From Antedon mediterranea (lineage: Eukaryota > Echinodermata > Crinoidea > Comatulida > Antedonidae): a DNA stretch of 64,000 nt. Both the position numbers and the translations under genes were made by a program. The DNA is taken from positions 24,460,101 to 24,524,100 of the forward strand of contig NC_092677.1 in assembly GCF_964355755.1 (NCBI RefSeq). Direction: 5' to 3'. A model generated the notes under the pieces. That model ran no database searches, was not told the DNA's origin, and saw only the letters and a list, made by a program, of their open reading frames with translations. Shown here piece by piece: positions 1 to 11,696 of the stretch (its first letter is position 1; each line of letters opens with the position of its first letter).

Positions 1-735
1 GATCATTTTGTTAGTATTTGGTTCTGTTGGTGTCCATGTTTCCACCATACAACAGTGTTGAACACACGATCATTTTGTTAGTATTTGGTTCTGTTGGTGT
101 CCATGTTTCCACCATACAACAGTGTTGACTAACATTTTGTTAGCGTTTGGTTCTATTAGTGTTAAAGTTTCCATCATACAACAGTGTTGAAAACACGTAG
201 CATTTTGTTAGTGTTTGGTTCTATTAGTGTTAAAGTTTCCACCATACAACAGTGTTGAAAACACGTAGCATTTTGTTAGTGTTTGGTTCTATTAGTGTTA
301 AAGTTTCCACCATACAACAGTGTTGAAAACACGTAGCATTTTGTTAGCGTTTGGTTATATTATTGTTCAAATTTCCACCTTACAGCAGTGTTGAACACAC
401 GTAGCATTGTGTTATAAGTGCTTGGTTCTGTTAGTGTCCATGTTTCCACCATACAACAGTGTTGACAAACATTTTGTTAGTGTTTGGTTCTTTTAGTGTT
501 CAAGTTTCCACCATACAACAGTGTTGAAAACGCATAGCATTTTGTTAGTGTTGGGTTCTGTTTGTGTCCATGTTCCAATTCATACATAGCAGTGTTGAAA
601 ACAACATGTAGCATTTTGTTAGCGTTTGGTTCTGTTAGTGTCCATGTTTCCACCATACAACAGTGTTGAAAACACGTAGCATTTTGCATCGTGTTTTGTT
701 CTGTTAATGTCCATGTTTCCACCCTACAACAGTGT
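1..735. repeat. Minisatellite upstream of receptor copy A (unit about 60-68 bp)
   Basis: About twelve imperfect head-to-tail units, each carrying CATTTTGTTAG, TTTGGTTCT, a GTGTCCATGTTTCCACC block and ATACAACAGTGTTGA. The array runs off the left edge of the window and stops near the word GTGTAACATTTTG. The same array lies at about 16140-17054 upstream of copy B with roughly one unit fewer over the comparable part, so it was present before the receptor duplication. No coding role is apparent, although much of the minus strand is free of stops. Confidence 0.9.
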
Positions 736-890
736 AACATTTTGTAAATCTGTATACTGTGGTCTAGAGCCTCAATAACGTATAACTGTGTGCGTGTATG
801 GCGAAGCTTATACGTTACCGGACACAGTCGAATACATTTGTTTTAAAGAAAATCTTATTTTAGAACTTATTAAATTATTATTAACAAGGC

Positions 891-965
891 ATATTCATGG
901 CTGCAGTCGCGTGCTCAAGTTAGTGTTTACCAGCCAACCCACCGAAAAACGCGACTCAAAAGCTA
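891..965. repeat. Interspersed repeat, copy 1 of 4
   Basis: Contains CATGGCTGCAGTCGCGTG then CTCAAGTTAGTGTTTACC and an ACCAACCGACC-like tract, then a CGCGACT-type end. Related copies are at about 13901-13990, 17211-17285 and 28979-29090. Copies 1 and 3 are in equivalent places upstream of the two receptor genes and reflect the large duplication. The other two are independent insertions. Family unknown; a SINE or MITE is likely. Confidence 0.7.
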
Positions 966-1301
966 AGCATTAAAACTAATGGGATACTAAAACTCATGAT
1001 ACAATACATTCCAATTAATAGTTTATGATGCATTCTGTTTTCTTTATTTTAAATTTTAAGGTTGTAACCGTATGTTATGTTGAATATAAAATTAATTTTA
1101 AGAGGATAATTAATATTTAAAGTTTTGCAAATTTACCATCTTTGAATTATTTTAAAAATAATGTTTGATTTATACAACAGACCTACTGTACAAATTAATT
1201 TTTTATTAGTGTTTTTTTATTGGTGAACATCGACGAATAGGTCTGTATGCCTATACTTCACATACAAAATGTTCAGTCTATCCACAGGGTTGTTATAACA
1301 G

Positions 1302-4300
1302 TGACATACTACTTAGTGAAGTAACTTGTTTGCCATGGAACATGAATACAGTTACAGAACTCATTAAGTATAATAAACAAAGCACCATATTATCATTGTA
1401 AGTATTGAAGTGTACATGCGGTTGCTTTTAAGTAAATACAGAATTTACTTTTTTTGGTGATAAACCGCTAACTTTGTTTATTTCTCAATGTAGAGGGTAT
1501 TGCTAAACCGAAAACCTTAAAAAACATAGCAAACCCCATCGAACCAACATAAAAAAGTAGAATTTATTTCGTCACTTTGACGAATTGATCATTGTGATAA
1601 AAAAATACATTAAAATTTGAGCGCAAAGCGTTGTAGTGCTGCTGAGTTGTGCCTATTGTGTAGTCTAGTCATAGAATATATAAAGTATATAATATACACG
1701 GGTCCCATATATGTTCTAATGGCATGATGACGTTATCCAAATCAAAGAAAAAAAATTACAGAATTGTAAATCGTCCAAAATAGACCATGATTTATTACTG
1801 AGATTTTTTCAAAAACACGGGTGAAATGGACTGATACTGCTAAGGGAGAGAAATGCCTAATAAAGTCTACTTTAGTTAAAAAATAAGAAAAAAAAAAGCA
1901 TTGTATTTTGTAATTCTCACACTCTAGGCCCTTAACGTTAATTTTCTCTTCGTTTAGCAATTATTTACCGAGAAGCACAAAATGATGTATACAAGTGTTA
2001 TTTTCAGAAATCTTAATAAATGTGATAATTTATTGTAAAGCGTTTACAACCAGCCTATATTTAAATTATATTTCATTAATCTAAAAACGGTTCATTGTTA
2101 TATTAAATAAGTATTTAGCAGCATAGTAGGCCTGTGGTGTAATGAATAAAACAACAACACACACAATAAGTGATGTAAGATATATGATGTGTGCTTTTTT
2201 AATGAAATCAAATCGTTCAATCAAATAACAGAAAATATTCAGGTGTTATTATAGTATGGTATAATTAATAAAACTATCTTTTACATTTCATAATTTTGAA
2301 GGTGGTTGCAAAGCAATCAAATTACTACATTGACAGCCAATGCATTTGCTGGTTTGGAATCATTGAAAGAACTGTAAGTGTTATTCTTCATCATATCCAC
2401 ATACGTATTTCCATATCATGTTTTATACACATTACACATATTTAAAACTAGTACATAAATATAGGACAATGCTTATTGTGTCATATTCTAAATTAAATTC
2501 CTCAATAATAAACTGTCTGAAAGAAAACTTGAGCCTGAAACTGTAAAGGCTTTACGTTGCAAAATGTAAAATTAAATGGTGAGTTTAACAATTATTTGCT
2601 GATATGCTCACAATGATGTATAAAAAGTGTTATTGTCAGAAATCTTAATAAATGTGATAATTCATTGCAAAGCATCCACATCAGTCTATATTTATTCATT
2701 TTAATAATTAAAAAAATGTTGATTGTCTTTTAATTGTTTAATGAATTATTTAGCAGTATAATATGTAGTATGGTATCATGAATACAACTTTTTTTTATAT
2801 TTCACAACTTTGAAGGTACTTGGAGTACAATCAAATTAGTACATTGACAGAGAATGCATTCGCTGGTTTGGAATCATTGAAAGGACTGTAAGTGACGTTG
2901 TTTATGTTTACATACCTATGAAGTTAATATTAATGTTATTTACTGCACAATATACATATTTAAAAACAATATTTTAAAACTAGTACATAAATATAGGCCA
3001 ATGCTTATTGTGTCATATTCTAAATTGAATTGCTCAACATTAAACTGTATGAAAGCAAACTTGAGCCTGAAACTGTAAAGGCTTTCCGTTGCAAAATGTA
3101 AATTAAATGGCGAGTTTAGCAATTATTTGCTGTTAATCACACAATGATGTATAAATGTGTTATTGTCAGAAATCCTAATAAATGTGATTAATTCATTTCA
3201 AAAAATCCACATCAATCTATATTTATTTATTTGAAAAAAATGTTGATTGTCTTTGAATTGTTTAATGAATTATTTAGTAGTATTAGTATGCATGGTATAT
3301 AATTAATGAAACTATATATCTTTTACATTTAACAACTTTTAAGGTGGTTGTACAACAATCAAATTAGAACATTGACAGAGAATGCATTCGCTGGTTTGAA
3401 ATCATTGGAAAGTCTGTAAGTGACGTTTATTATGTTTAAATATCTATGACGTTAATCCTAAAGTTATTTACTGCACAATATACACACATTTAAAAACATT
3501 ATTTTAAAACTAGTACATAAATATAGGCCAATGCTTATTGTGTCATATTCTAAATTAAATTCCTCAATAATAAACTGTATGAAAGCAAACTTGAGCATGA
3601 AACTGAAAAGACTTTCCGTTGCAAAATGTAAAATTAAATGGTAAGTTTAGCAATTATTTACTGATATGCTCACAATGATTGTATAAATGTGTTATTGTCA
3701 GAAATATTAATAAAGGTGATAATTGATTGCAAAGCATTAACATCATCCTATATTTATTTATTTGAATAATTTAAAAAAATGTTGATTGTCTTTTAATTGT
3801 TTAATGAATTATTTAGCAGTATAATATGGTTTAATTAATCAAACTTTCATATTTCACAACTTTGAAGGGGGTTGCAGTACAATCAAATTAGTACATTGAC
3901 AGAGAATACATTCGCTGGTTTGGAATCATTGGAAGAACTGTAAGTGTTATTGATTATGTTTACATACCTATGAAGTTAATCATAATGTTATTTACTGCAC
4001 AATATACACACATTTAAAAACATTATTTTAAAACTAGTACATAAATATAGGCCAATGCTTATTGTGTCATATTCTAAATTAAATTCCTCAATAATAAACT
4101 GTATGAAAGCAAACTTGAGCATGAAACTGAAAAGACTTTCCGTTGCAAAATGTAAAATTAAATGGTAAGTTTAGCAATTATTTACTGATATGCTCACAAT
4201 GATTGTATAAATGTGTTATTGTCAGAAATATTAATAAAGGTGATAATTGATTGCAAAGCATTAACATCATCCTATATTTATTTATTTGAATAATTTAAAA

Positions 4301-7300
4301 AAATGTTGATTGTCTTTTAATTGTTTAATGAATTATTTAGCAGTATAATATGGTTTAATTAATCAAACTTTCATATTTCACAACTTTGAAGGATGTTGCA
4401 TTACAATCAAATTAGTACATTGACAGAGAATACATTCGCTGGTTTGGAATCATTGGAAGAACTGTAAGTGTTATTGATTATGTTTACATACCTATGAAGT
4501 TAATCATAATGTTATTTACTGCACAATATACACACATTTAAAAACATTATTTTAAAACTAGTACATAAATATAGGCCAATGCTTATTGTGTCATATTCAA
4601 AATGAAATTCCTCAATAATAAACTGTATGAAAGCAAACTTGAGCATGAAACTGAAAAGGCTTTCCGTTGCAAAATGTAAATTAAATGGCGATTTTAGCAA
4701 TTATTTTCTGTTAATCACACAATGATGTATAAATGTGTTATTGTCAGAAATATTAATAAAGGTGATAATTGATTGCAAAGCATCCACATCAGCCTATATT
4801 TATTTATTTGAATAATTAAAAAAAATGTTGATTGTCTTTTAATTGTTTAATGAATTATTTAGCAGTATAATATGGTATAATTAATAAAACTTTCATATTT
4901 CACAACTTTGAAGGAGGTTGGAGTACAATCAAATTACAACATTGACAGCCAATGTATTCGCTGGTTTGGAATCATTGGAAAGGCTGTAAGTGACGTTGAT
5001 TATGTTTACATACCTATGACATTAATCATAATGTTATTTACTGCACAATAAACACATATTTAAAAACAATATTTTAAAACTAGTACATAAATATAGACCA
5101 ATGCTTATTGTGTCATATTCAAAATGAAATTCCGTAATATTAAACTGTATGAAAGCAAACTTGAGCATGAAAGTGAAAAGGCTTTCCGTTACAAAATGTA
5201 AATTAAATTGTGAGTTTAGCAATTATTTGCTGATATGCTCACAATGATTGTATAAATGTGTTATTGTCAGAAATATTAATAAAGGTGATAATTGATTGCA
5301 AAGCATCCACATCAGCCTATATTTATTTATTTGAATAATTAAAAAAAATGTTGATTGTCTTTTAATTGTTTAATGAATTATTTAGCAGTATAATATGGTA
5401 TAATTAATAAAACTTTCATATTTCACAACTTTTAAGGTGGTTGCAGTACAATCAAATTAAAACATTGACAGAGAATGCATTCGCTGGTTTGAAATCATTG
5501 GAATGGCTGTAAGTGACGTTGTTTATGTTTACATACCTATGAAATTAATCCTAATGTTATTTAGTGCACAATATACACATATTTAAAAACAATATTTTTA
5601 AACTAGTACATAAATATATAGGCCAATGCTTATTGTGTCATATTCAAAATGAAATTCCTCATATTAAACTGTATGAAAGCAAACTTGAGCTTGAAACTGT
5701 AAAGGCTTTCCGTTGCAAAATGTAAATTAAATTGTGAGTTTAGCAATTATTTGCTGATATGCTCACAATGATGTATAAATGTGTTATTGTCAGAAATCTT
5801 AATAAAGGTGATAATTCATTGCAAAAAATCCACATCAGTCTATATTTAATTTATATTTCAATAATCTAAAAATGGTTCATTGTTATATTTAATAAGTATT
5901 TAGCAGCATAGTAGGCCTGTGGTGTAATGAATAAAACAACAATACACACAATATGTATACATAGATATATGGTGTGTGCTTTTTTAATGAAGTCATATCG
6001 TTCAATCAAATATTCAGGTGTTATATAGTATGGTATAATTAATAAAACTATCTTTTACATTTCATAATTTTGAAGGTGGTTGAAAAGGAATCAAATTAGT
6101 ACATTGACAGAGTATGCATTTGCTGGATTGGAATCATTGAAACAACTGTAAGTGTTATTCTACATCATATCCACATACGTACCTCCATACTGTATATCAT
6201 GTTATATACACATTACACACATTGTACATACACCGTAACCTTATTTGGTTACTTTTGTCGACATGAATTATTTTCATAATAATTCATTATTGAGTAAATC
6301 AAAATTATAGTATTTATTAGTTTGTTACCAATATTAGGAATATTTAGCATTGTTATAGCCTGTGAATCAAATTTAAGTAAGTAAGCTATAAGATTTAATA
6401 AGAAATTTTAACTTTATTCGTATTTATTCATTCATTTTGACACACCAGCCCTGGTATTTATTCTTACAAAGGTTTTACAATTTAATCTCACTCTTATTTG
6501 CTGTGACGAAATACCTCTCCTCATATACACACAATGTTTAAAAACAATATTTTAAAACTAGTACATAAAAGGCCAATTAAATTGTGTCATATTCAAAATA
6601 AAATTCCTCAACTGTAAAGCAAATTTGAGCCTGAAACTGTAAAGGCTTTAGGAAAATAAGTAAATAGCCTTTACATACCCTATTTTAAATTCTAAAAAGT
6701 CTGAAAAAATCTTCAAGTGCAGTCGTGATCGATTAGTGTATTTGACCAATGTAAACATATGAAGTGAATTTGTGCCTGAAACTGACAAGACTTTCCGTTA
6801 CAAAATGTAAATTATATAGAGTGTTTACCAATTATTTGATAATATTCACACAATGTATTATTGTTATTGTCAGAAATATTCTTAATTCATGGCCTATATT
6901 TAATTAATCCAATAATCTAAAAATCAGTCATTGTATTCAATTGGATATTTGGCTAAAACTATCTTTTACATTTGAAAACTTTAAAGGTTGTTAAGCAATA
7001 ATCAAATTAGTACATTGACAGAGAATGCATTCGCTGGTTTGAAATCATTGGAAAAGCTGTAAGTGACGTTGTTTATGTTTACATACCTATGACGTTAATC
7101 GTAATGTTATTTACTGCACAATAAACACATATTTAAAAACAATATTTTAAAACTTATACATAAATATATGCCAATGCTTATTGTGTCATATTCAAAATTA
7201 AATTCCTTAATATTAAACTGTATGAAAGCAAACTTGAGCGTGAAACTGTAAAGGCTTTCCGTTACAAAATGTAAATTAAATGGTGAGTTTAGCAATTATT

Positions 7301-10300
7301 TGCTGATATGCTCACAATGATGTATAAAAGTGTTATTGTCAGAAATCACAATAAAGGTGATAATTCATTGCAAAAAATCCACATCAGCCTATTTATTTAT
7401 TTGAATAATTAAAAAAAATGTTGATTGTCTTTTAATTGTTTAATGAATTATTTAGCAGTATAATAATATGGTTTAATTATTAATAAAACTATATCTTTTA
7501 CATTTAACAACTTTTAAGGTGGTTGTACAACAATCAAATTAGTACATTGACAGCCAATGCCTTCGCTGGTTTGGAATCGTTGAAAGAACTGTAAGTGACG
7601 TTGTTTATGTTTACATACCTATGAAGTTAATCATAATGTTATTTACTGCACAATATATACATATTTAAAAACAATATTTTAAAACTAGTACATTATAGGC
7701 CAATGTTTATTGTGTCATTATTCAAAATGAAATTCCTCAATATTAAACTGTATGAAAAAAACTTGAGCCTGAAACTGAAAAGGCTTTCCGTTGCAAAATG
7801 TAAATTAAATGGTGAGTTTAGCAATTATTTGCTGATAATCACACAATGATGTATAAATGTGTTATTGTCAGAAATATTAATAAAGGTGATAATGCATTGC
7901 AAAGTATCCACATCAGCCTATATTTATTCATTTTAATAATTTAAAAAATTTTGATTGTCTTTTAATTGTTTAATGTTATTTAGCAGCTTAATATGGTATA
8001 ATAATAAAACTATATCATTTATATTTCACAACTTTTAAGATATTTGCAAAACAATCAAATTAGTACATTGACAGCCAATACATTCGCTGGTTTGAAATCA
8101 TTGGATAGTCTGTAAGTGACGTTGTTTATGTTTACATACCTATGAAGTTAATCCTAATGTTATTTACTCCACAATATACACATATTTAAAAACAATATTT
8201 TAAAACTAATACATAAATATAGGCCAATGGTTATTGTGTCATATTCAAAATGAAATTTCTCAATATTAAATTGTATGAAAGCAAACTTGAGCCTGAAACT
8301 GAAAAGGCTTTTCGTTGCAAAATGTAAATTTATATGGTGAGTTTAGCAATTATTTACTGATATGCTCACAATGATGTATAAAAGTGTTATTGTCCGAAAT
8401 CTTAATAAAGGTGATAATTCATTGCAAAAAATCCACATCAGTCTATATTTAATTTATATTTCAATAATCTAAAAATGGTTCATTGTTATATTTAATAAGT
8501 ATTTAGCAGCATAGTAGGCCTGTGGTGTAATGAATAAAACAACAATACACACAATATGTATACATAGATATATGGTGTGTGCTTTTTTAATGAAGTCAAA
8601 TCATTCAATCAAATAACATGAAATATTCAGGTGTTATATAGTATGGTATAATTAATAAAAACTATCTTTTACATTTCATAATTTTGAAGGTGGTTGGAAA
8701 ACAATCAAATTAGTACATTGACAGAGAATGCATTTGCTGGTTTGGAATCATTGAAAGACCTGTAAGTGTTATTCTACATCATATCCACATACGTACCTCC
8801 ATACTGTATATCATGTTATATACACATTACACACATTGTACATACATCGTAACCTTATTTTGTTACTTTTGTCAACATGGATTATTTTCATAATAATTCA
8901 TTTTTGAGTAAATCAAAATTATAGTATTTATTAGTTTGTTACCAATATTAGGAATATTTAGCCTGTGAATCAAATTTAAGTCAGTAAGCTATAAGATTTA
9001 AAAAGAAATTTTTAATTTTATTCGTATTTATTTATTCATTTTGACACACCAGCCCTGGTTTTTATTCTTACAAAGTTATTACAATTTAATCTCACTCTTA
9101 TTTGTTGTGACGAAATACCTCTCCTCATAGAATTGACCAATATACATTAACTATTAGCTTAATTAAACAGGTATTTACAGGACAACAATATAACTACTAT
9201 TGATCAAGGCGCCTTCTCTGTTTTTGCCTTATCACTTGGAAAACTGTAAGTAATTTATTCTGAAATTCATGCAGTTTCTCGAAATAATTAATCACTTCAA
9301 TTAGGTACTTTTCTTATGCTATAAACATGTTATCCAAGAAAAAACGGTATCAACAGGATAGGTTTACATACATTTTTTAAACATGGGTAAATGTTTACAT
9401 TCATTATTGTATCTGGCTCATTCCATGGAGTTGAAAATGAGAAAGCATTTTAAAAGTTAATATAACAAGTAGAACAAACAACTTAAGTGGATTTACACTA
9501 ATAATTACTTTGTATCTGTAACGTTAAAATATATACCAATGATAGATACATATAAAGTAGAAGGATTATCTTCGTGAGGTGGTTTCCCGAATGATCGTAA
9601 AATCAAAAACGGTACTGTGTATGACCAACTAGCGTTATTGTCACCGGCTAGTCATCCATTCATAGAAGTACTGATGTAGTAGCCTACCTGTACGGAGACC
9701 ATAGAATGTGACCCGAGGCATGACTAACTACGACTTTAGATGATAGGAAGTTGAGAAAAAATGTTACGAGTAGTTGTACGACATGAAGATGTTTATGAAA
9801 TTATGTCAATAATGTTTACACACTAGGCATACAAATAGTAATGTTTGTTAGTAAAAATAATTTTGAGTTAATAAGAATAAGATATAAGAAAGAAAAGCAA
9901 AGAGACTATGGAGCGGCTATTCCTGAATATACAATACTAAAGTATCGTAGATTTAAATAATAAATTTTAGGCGATCTTGTCAAAGGTCAAGCGCCATATA
10001 GCCTGCCACGTTTCGATATTCAATATTGAACTTGACCTTACTTTGTATCTGTAACGTTAAGGATAGATACATATAAAGTAGAAGGATTATCTTAAGTGCC
10101 GACGGTGATAAAAATATTATTTTGAGACTACATTGCATCAGTTAGACACTATATTGATTGTGGTATACCTTCATTAATACGATATCACTAAAACGACATC
10201 GGTGCTATCCAAATGAGACATACTCGTAGATATTTAGTTACATGTGAGCTACACTCATTGACACTGATTTGATATTTGTTTCCATATTTATTTTTTTTAC

Positions 10301-11696
10301 AGAGACATCAGACGCAACAATTTACAAGTTTACAGAGAAAGTACTTTTGAACAATTGAAATATATAACAGAATTGTAAGTATTATGTCGGATTTAGAAAT
10401 TCTTTATATTCATTAAATTATATTTTTATTTTGTTTTAACACAGTTACCAATTCCACATGCATGCCGACAGTGGCCCAACAAAATTGTTTATGTAGGCCT
10501 ACAGCTTTTAGGTTATTTTAAATTTCTCCTTCACTTCTATCTTTTAAATTGGTCGTACACGTCATACTTTTACTATACGAGTAGATTTGATTGGCTGTAA
10601 AGCAGTTGTTATTCCACCTGTTATAGAACTAAAACCATTATAAACATTGTTATAGTAGGCTACTACTGTATTTAACAACTTCCATTAAATTCAATTGTTT
10701 TTTTAACATAGATATTCAGATTTGTTTCGTCTCTGTTGTGTTGTTGGAGAAATTGAAGTATGTGAGCCTACTGATGCTTTTGCGTCCTGCGCTGACTTAC
10801 TAAAGAGAGAAGTTCTTAGGATATTGATGATAGTTATTGGACTGTCATCTTTTATCGGTAACTTGATTGTCATCATATCGCGAAGGATAAACAAAGAAAA
10901 TAGGTCTACAGTTGATTCTATTCTACTCACTAATCTTGCCGCGGCTGACTTGCTGATGGCAATTTATTTGCTGATCATCGCAGGTGCAGATATACACTAC
11001 AGAGGAAGGTACGCGAAGGTTGCCAGCGAATGGAAAAACAGCTTTCTCTGCTCTTTTTCCGGTGCTATTTCAACACTGTCTGGGCAGTGTTCCGTGTCAA
11101 CCTTGATGGTTATGAGTATTAACCGTGCTATAAACATCGTCTATCCATTCAGCACCAAACGGCTCAAACGTACGAAATGCAAAATTATCATCGGTATTGG
11201 TTGGCTGGTATGGCTTTTTATTAGTTTCCTTCCACTGGTAGCTAACAAGTCACATGTCGGCATACCATATTTTGGCGAGAACTACTACGGAAAACAAAGT
11301 GTGTGTCTCGCGTTGCCACTAACACGACATCGATTACCAGGCTGGGAGTACGCCACGGCCATATTCATCGCATTCAATGGCTTGGGTTTGTTTGTTATCA
11401 CAGCAAGTTATTTGACGATTTTCCTCTCCGTTAAGAGATCTGCAATCACGGCTAACAGAATGCAGAGACGAGAAGAGGAAATCAAAATGGCCGTGAAACT
11501 AGGGTTTATTGTTTTCACCGATTTCTGTTGCTGGTTTCCCATCATAGTAATGGGAATTTGTTCAGAGATGGAGTGGTGGAAAATTCCTGATGATATATAC
11601 GTTTGGGCAGCAACATTTATAATTCCCATTAACTCATCAGTAAACCCATATCTTTACACAATTATCTATATGTGTAAAAGCGAGCGCAGGCCATAA
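1302..11696 (+). CDS. LRR-rich relaxin-receptor-like GPCR (type C LGR-like), copy A, 5' end not found
   Basis: Split gene with exons 1302-1397 (LRRNT-like, residues read VTCLPWN), 2302-2373, 2816-2887, 3344-3415, 3868-3939, 4392-4463, 4914-4985, 5437-5508, 6076-6147, 6987-7058, 7519-7590, 8040-8111, 8690-8761, 9171-9245, 10303-10374 and 10712-11696. All have AG acceptors and GTAAG donors, and every junction splits a Leu codon after its second base. The product is about 700 residues: an LRR cap, twelve near-identical 24-residue LRRs, two divergent LRRs (one 25 residues), a YSDLFRLCC hinge and a seven-helix domain. This architecture is that of leucine-rich-repeat GPCRs of the relaxin receptor/GRL101 class, cell-surface hormone receptors. 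I saw no LDLa module or signal peptide; those exons should lie upstream of the window. Ligand unknown. Family assignment is firm, exact orthology is not. Confidence 0.85.
2302..8761 (+). repeat. LRR exon-cassette array A: 12 tandem exon-plus-intron units
   Basis: Twelve 72-nt exons, each one LRR, embedded in duplicated introns; the commonest unit step is about 523-524 bp. Framework residues are nearly constant: L2, N5, Q6, I7, T9, L10, N13, F15, G17, L18, L21 and L24. Residues 1,3,4 and 22,23 vary, in order: WQS/KE, YEY/KG, WYN/ES, GQY/EE, MHY/EE, REY/ER, WQY/EW, WKR/KQ, LSN/EK, WYN/KE, YQN/DS, WEN/KD. Introns come in a short type and a longer type carrying extra blocks (for example the TAGGCCTGTGGTGTAATG block before exons 2302, 6076 and 8690), so multi-unit segments have also been copied. 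Confidence 0.92.
9505..10093. repeat. Direct repeats (about 55-68 bp) flanking a segment present only in copy A
   Basis: The block CTTTGTATCTGTAACGTTA followed by GATAGATACATATAAAGTAG and AAGGATTATCTT occurs at about 9505-9572 and 10038-10093. The first copy has 13-14 extra bases in the middle. About 465 bp lie between them. The matching intron of copy B (around 25615-25660) has only the right-hand part of one repeat and no intervening segment. Either copy A gained this after the duplication or copy B lost it. No coding content seen. Confidence 0.75.
10712..11696 (+). CDS. Seven-transmembrane exon of receptor copy A
   Basis: A single exon of 985 nt covers the hinge and all seven helices. Counting from the Leu codon at 10722, helices lie at about 31-54, 65-90, 107-141, 153-173, 211-236, 256-281 and 292-316. 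Cys110 and Cys195 match the conserved helix 3 to loop 2 disulfide. NPYLY at 308-312 matches NPxxY, and TDFCCWFPI in helix 6 is typical of LGRs. The usual D/E-R-Y of helix 3 is Asn134-Arg135-Ala136. Only twelve residues follow NPxxY before the stop, so the cytoplasmic tail is very short. The AG acceptor ends at 711 of this kilobase (10711). There are no frameshifts. Confidence 0.93.

Noticed and set aside
477-740. 87-codon minus-strand open frame in the minisatellite, with its twin at 16796-17059
   Set aside because: The repeat unit happens to lack stops in one frame. The peptide is just the translated repeat, with no start context or splice support.
788-973. 61-codon plus-strand frame considered as a signal-peptide exon of receptor copy A
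   Set aside because: It runs through an interspersed repeat, has no hydrophobic leader, and has no donor in a phase that fits the exon at 1302.
2940-7295. Repeated minus-strand open frames of about 62 codons inside the receptor introns (2940-3122, 4512-4700, 5034-5222, 7107-7295, and 21711-21899 in copy B)
   Set aside because: They recur only because the introns are tandem duplicates. They overlap plus-strand introns, differ by indels between units and match no protein family.
2302-8761. CRISPR-like regular spacing of about 524 bp with conserved and variable parts
   Set aside because: The variable parts are codons in spliced exons with GT/AG borders in a eukaryotic gene. Unit size and structure do not fit a CRISPR array.
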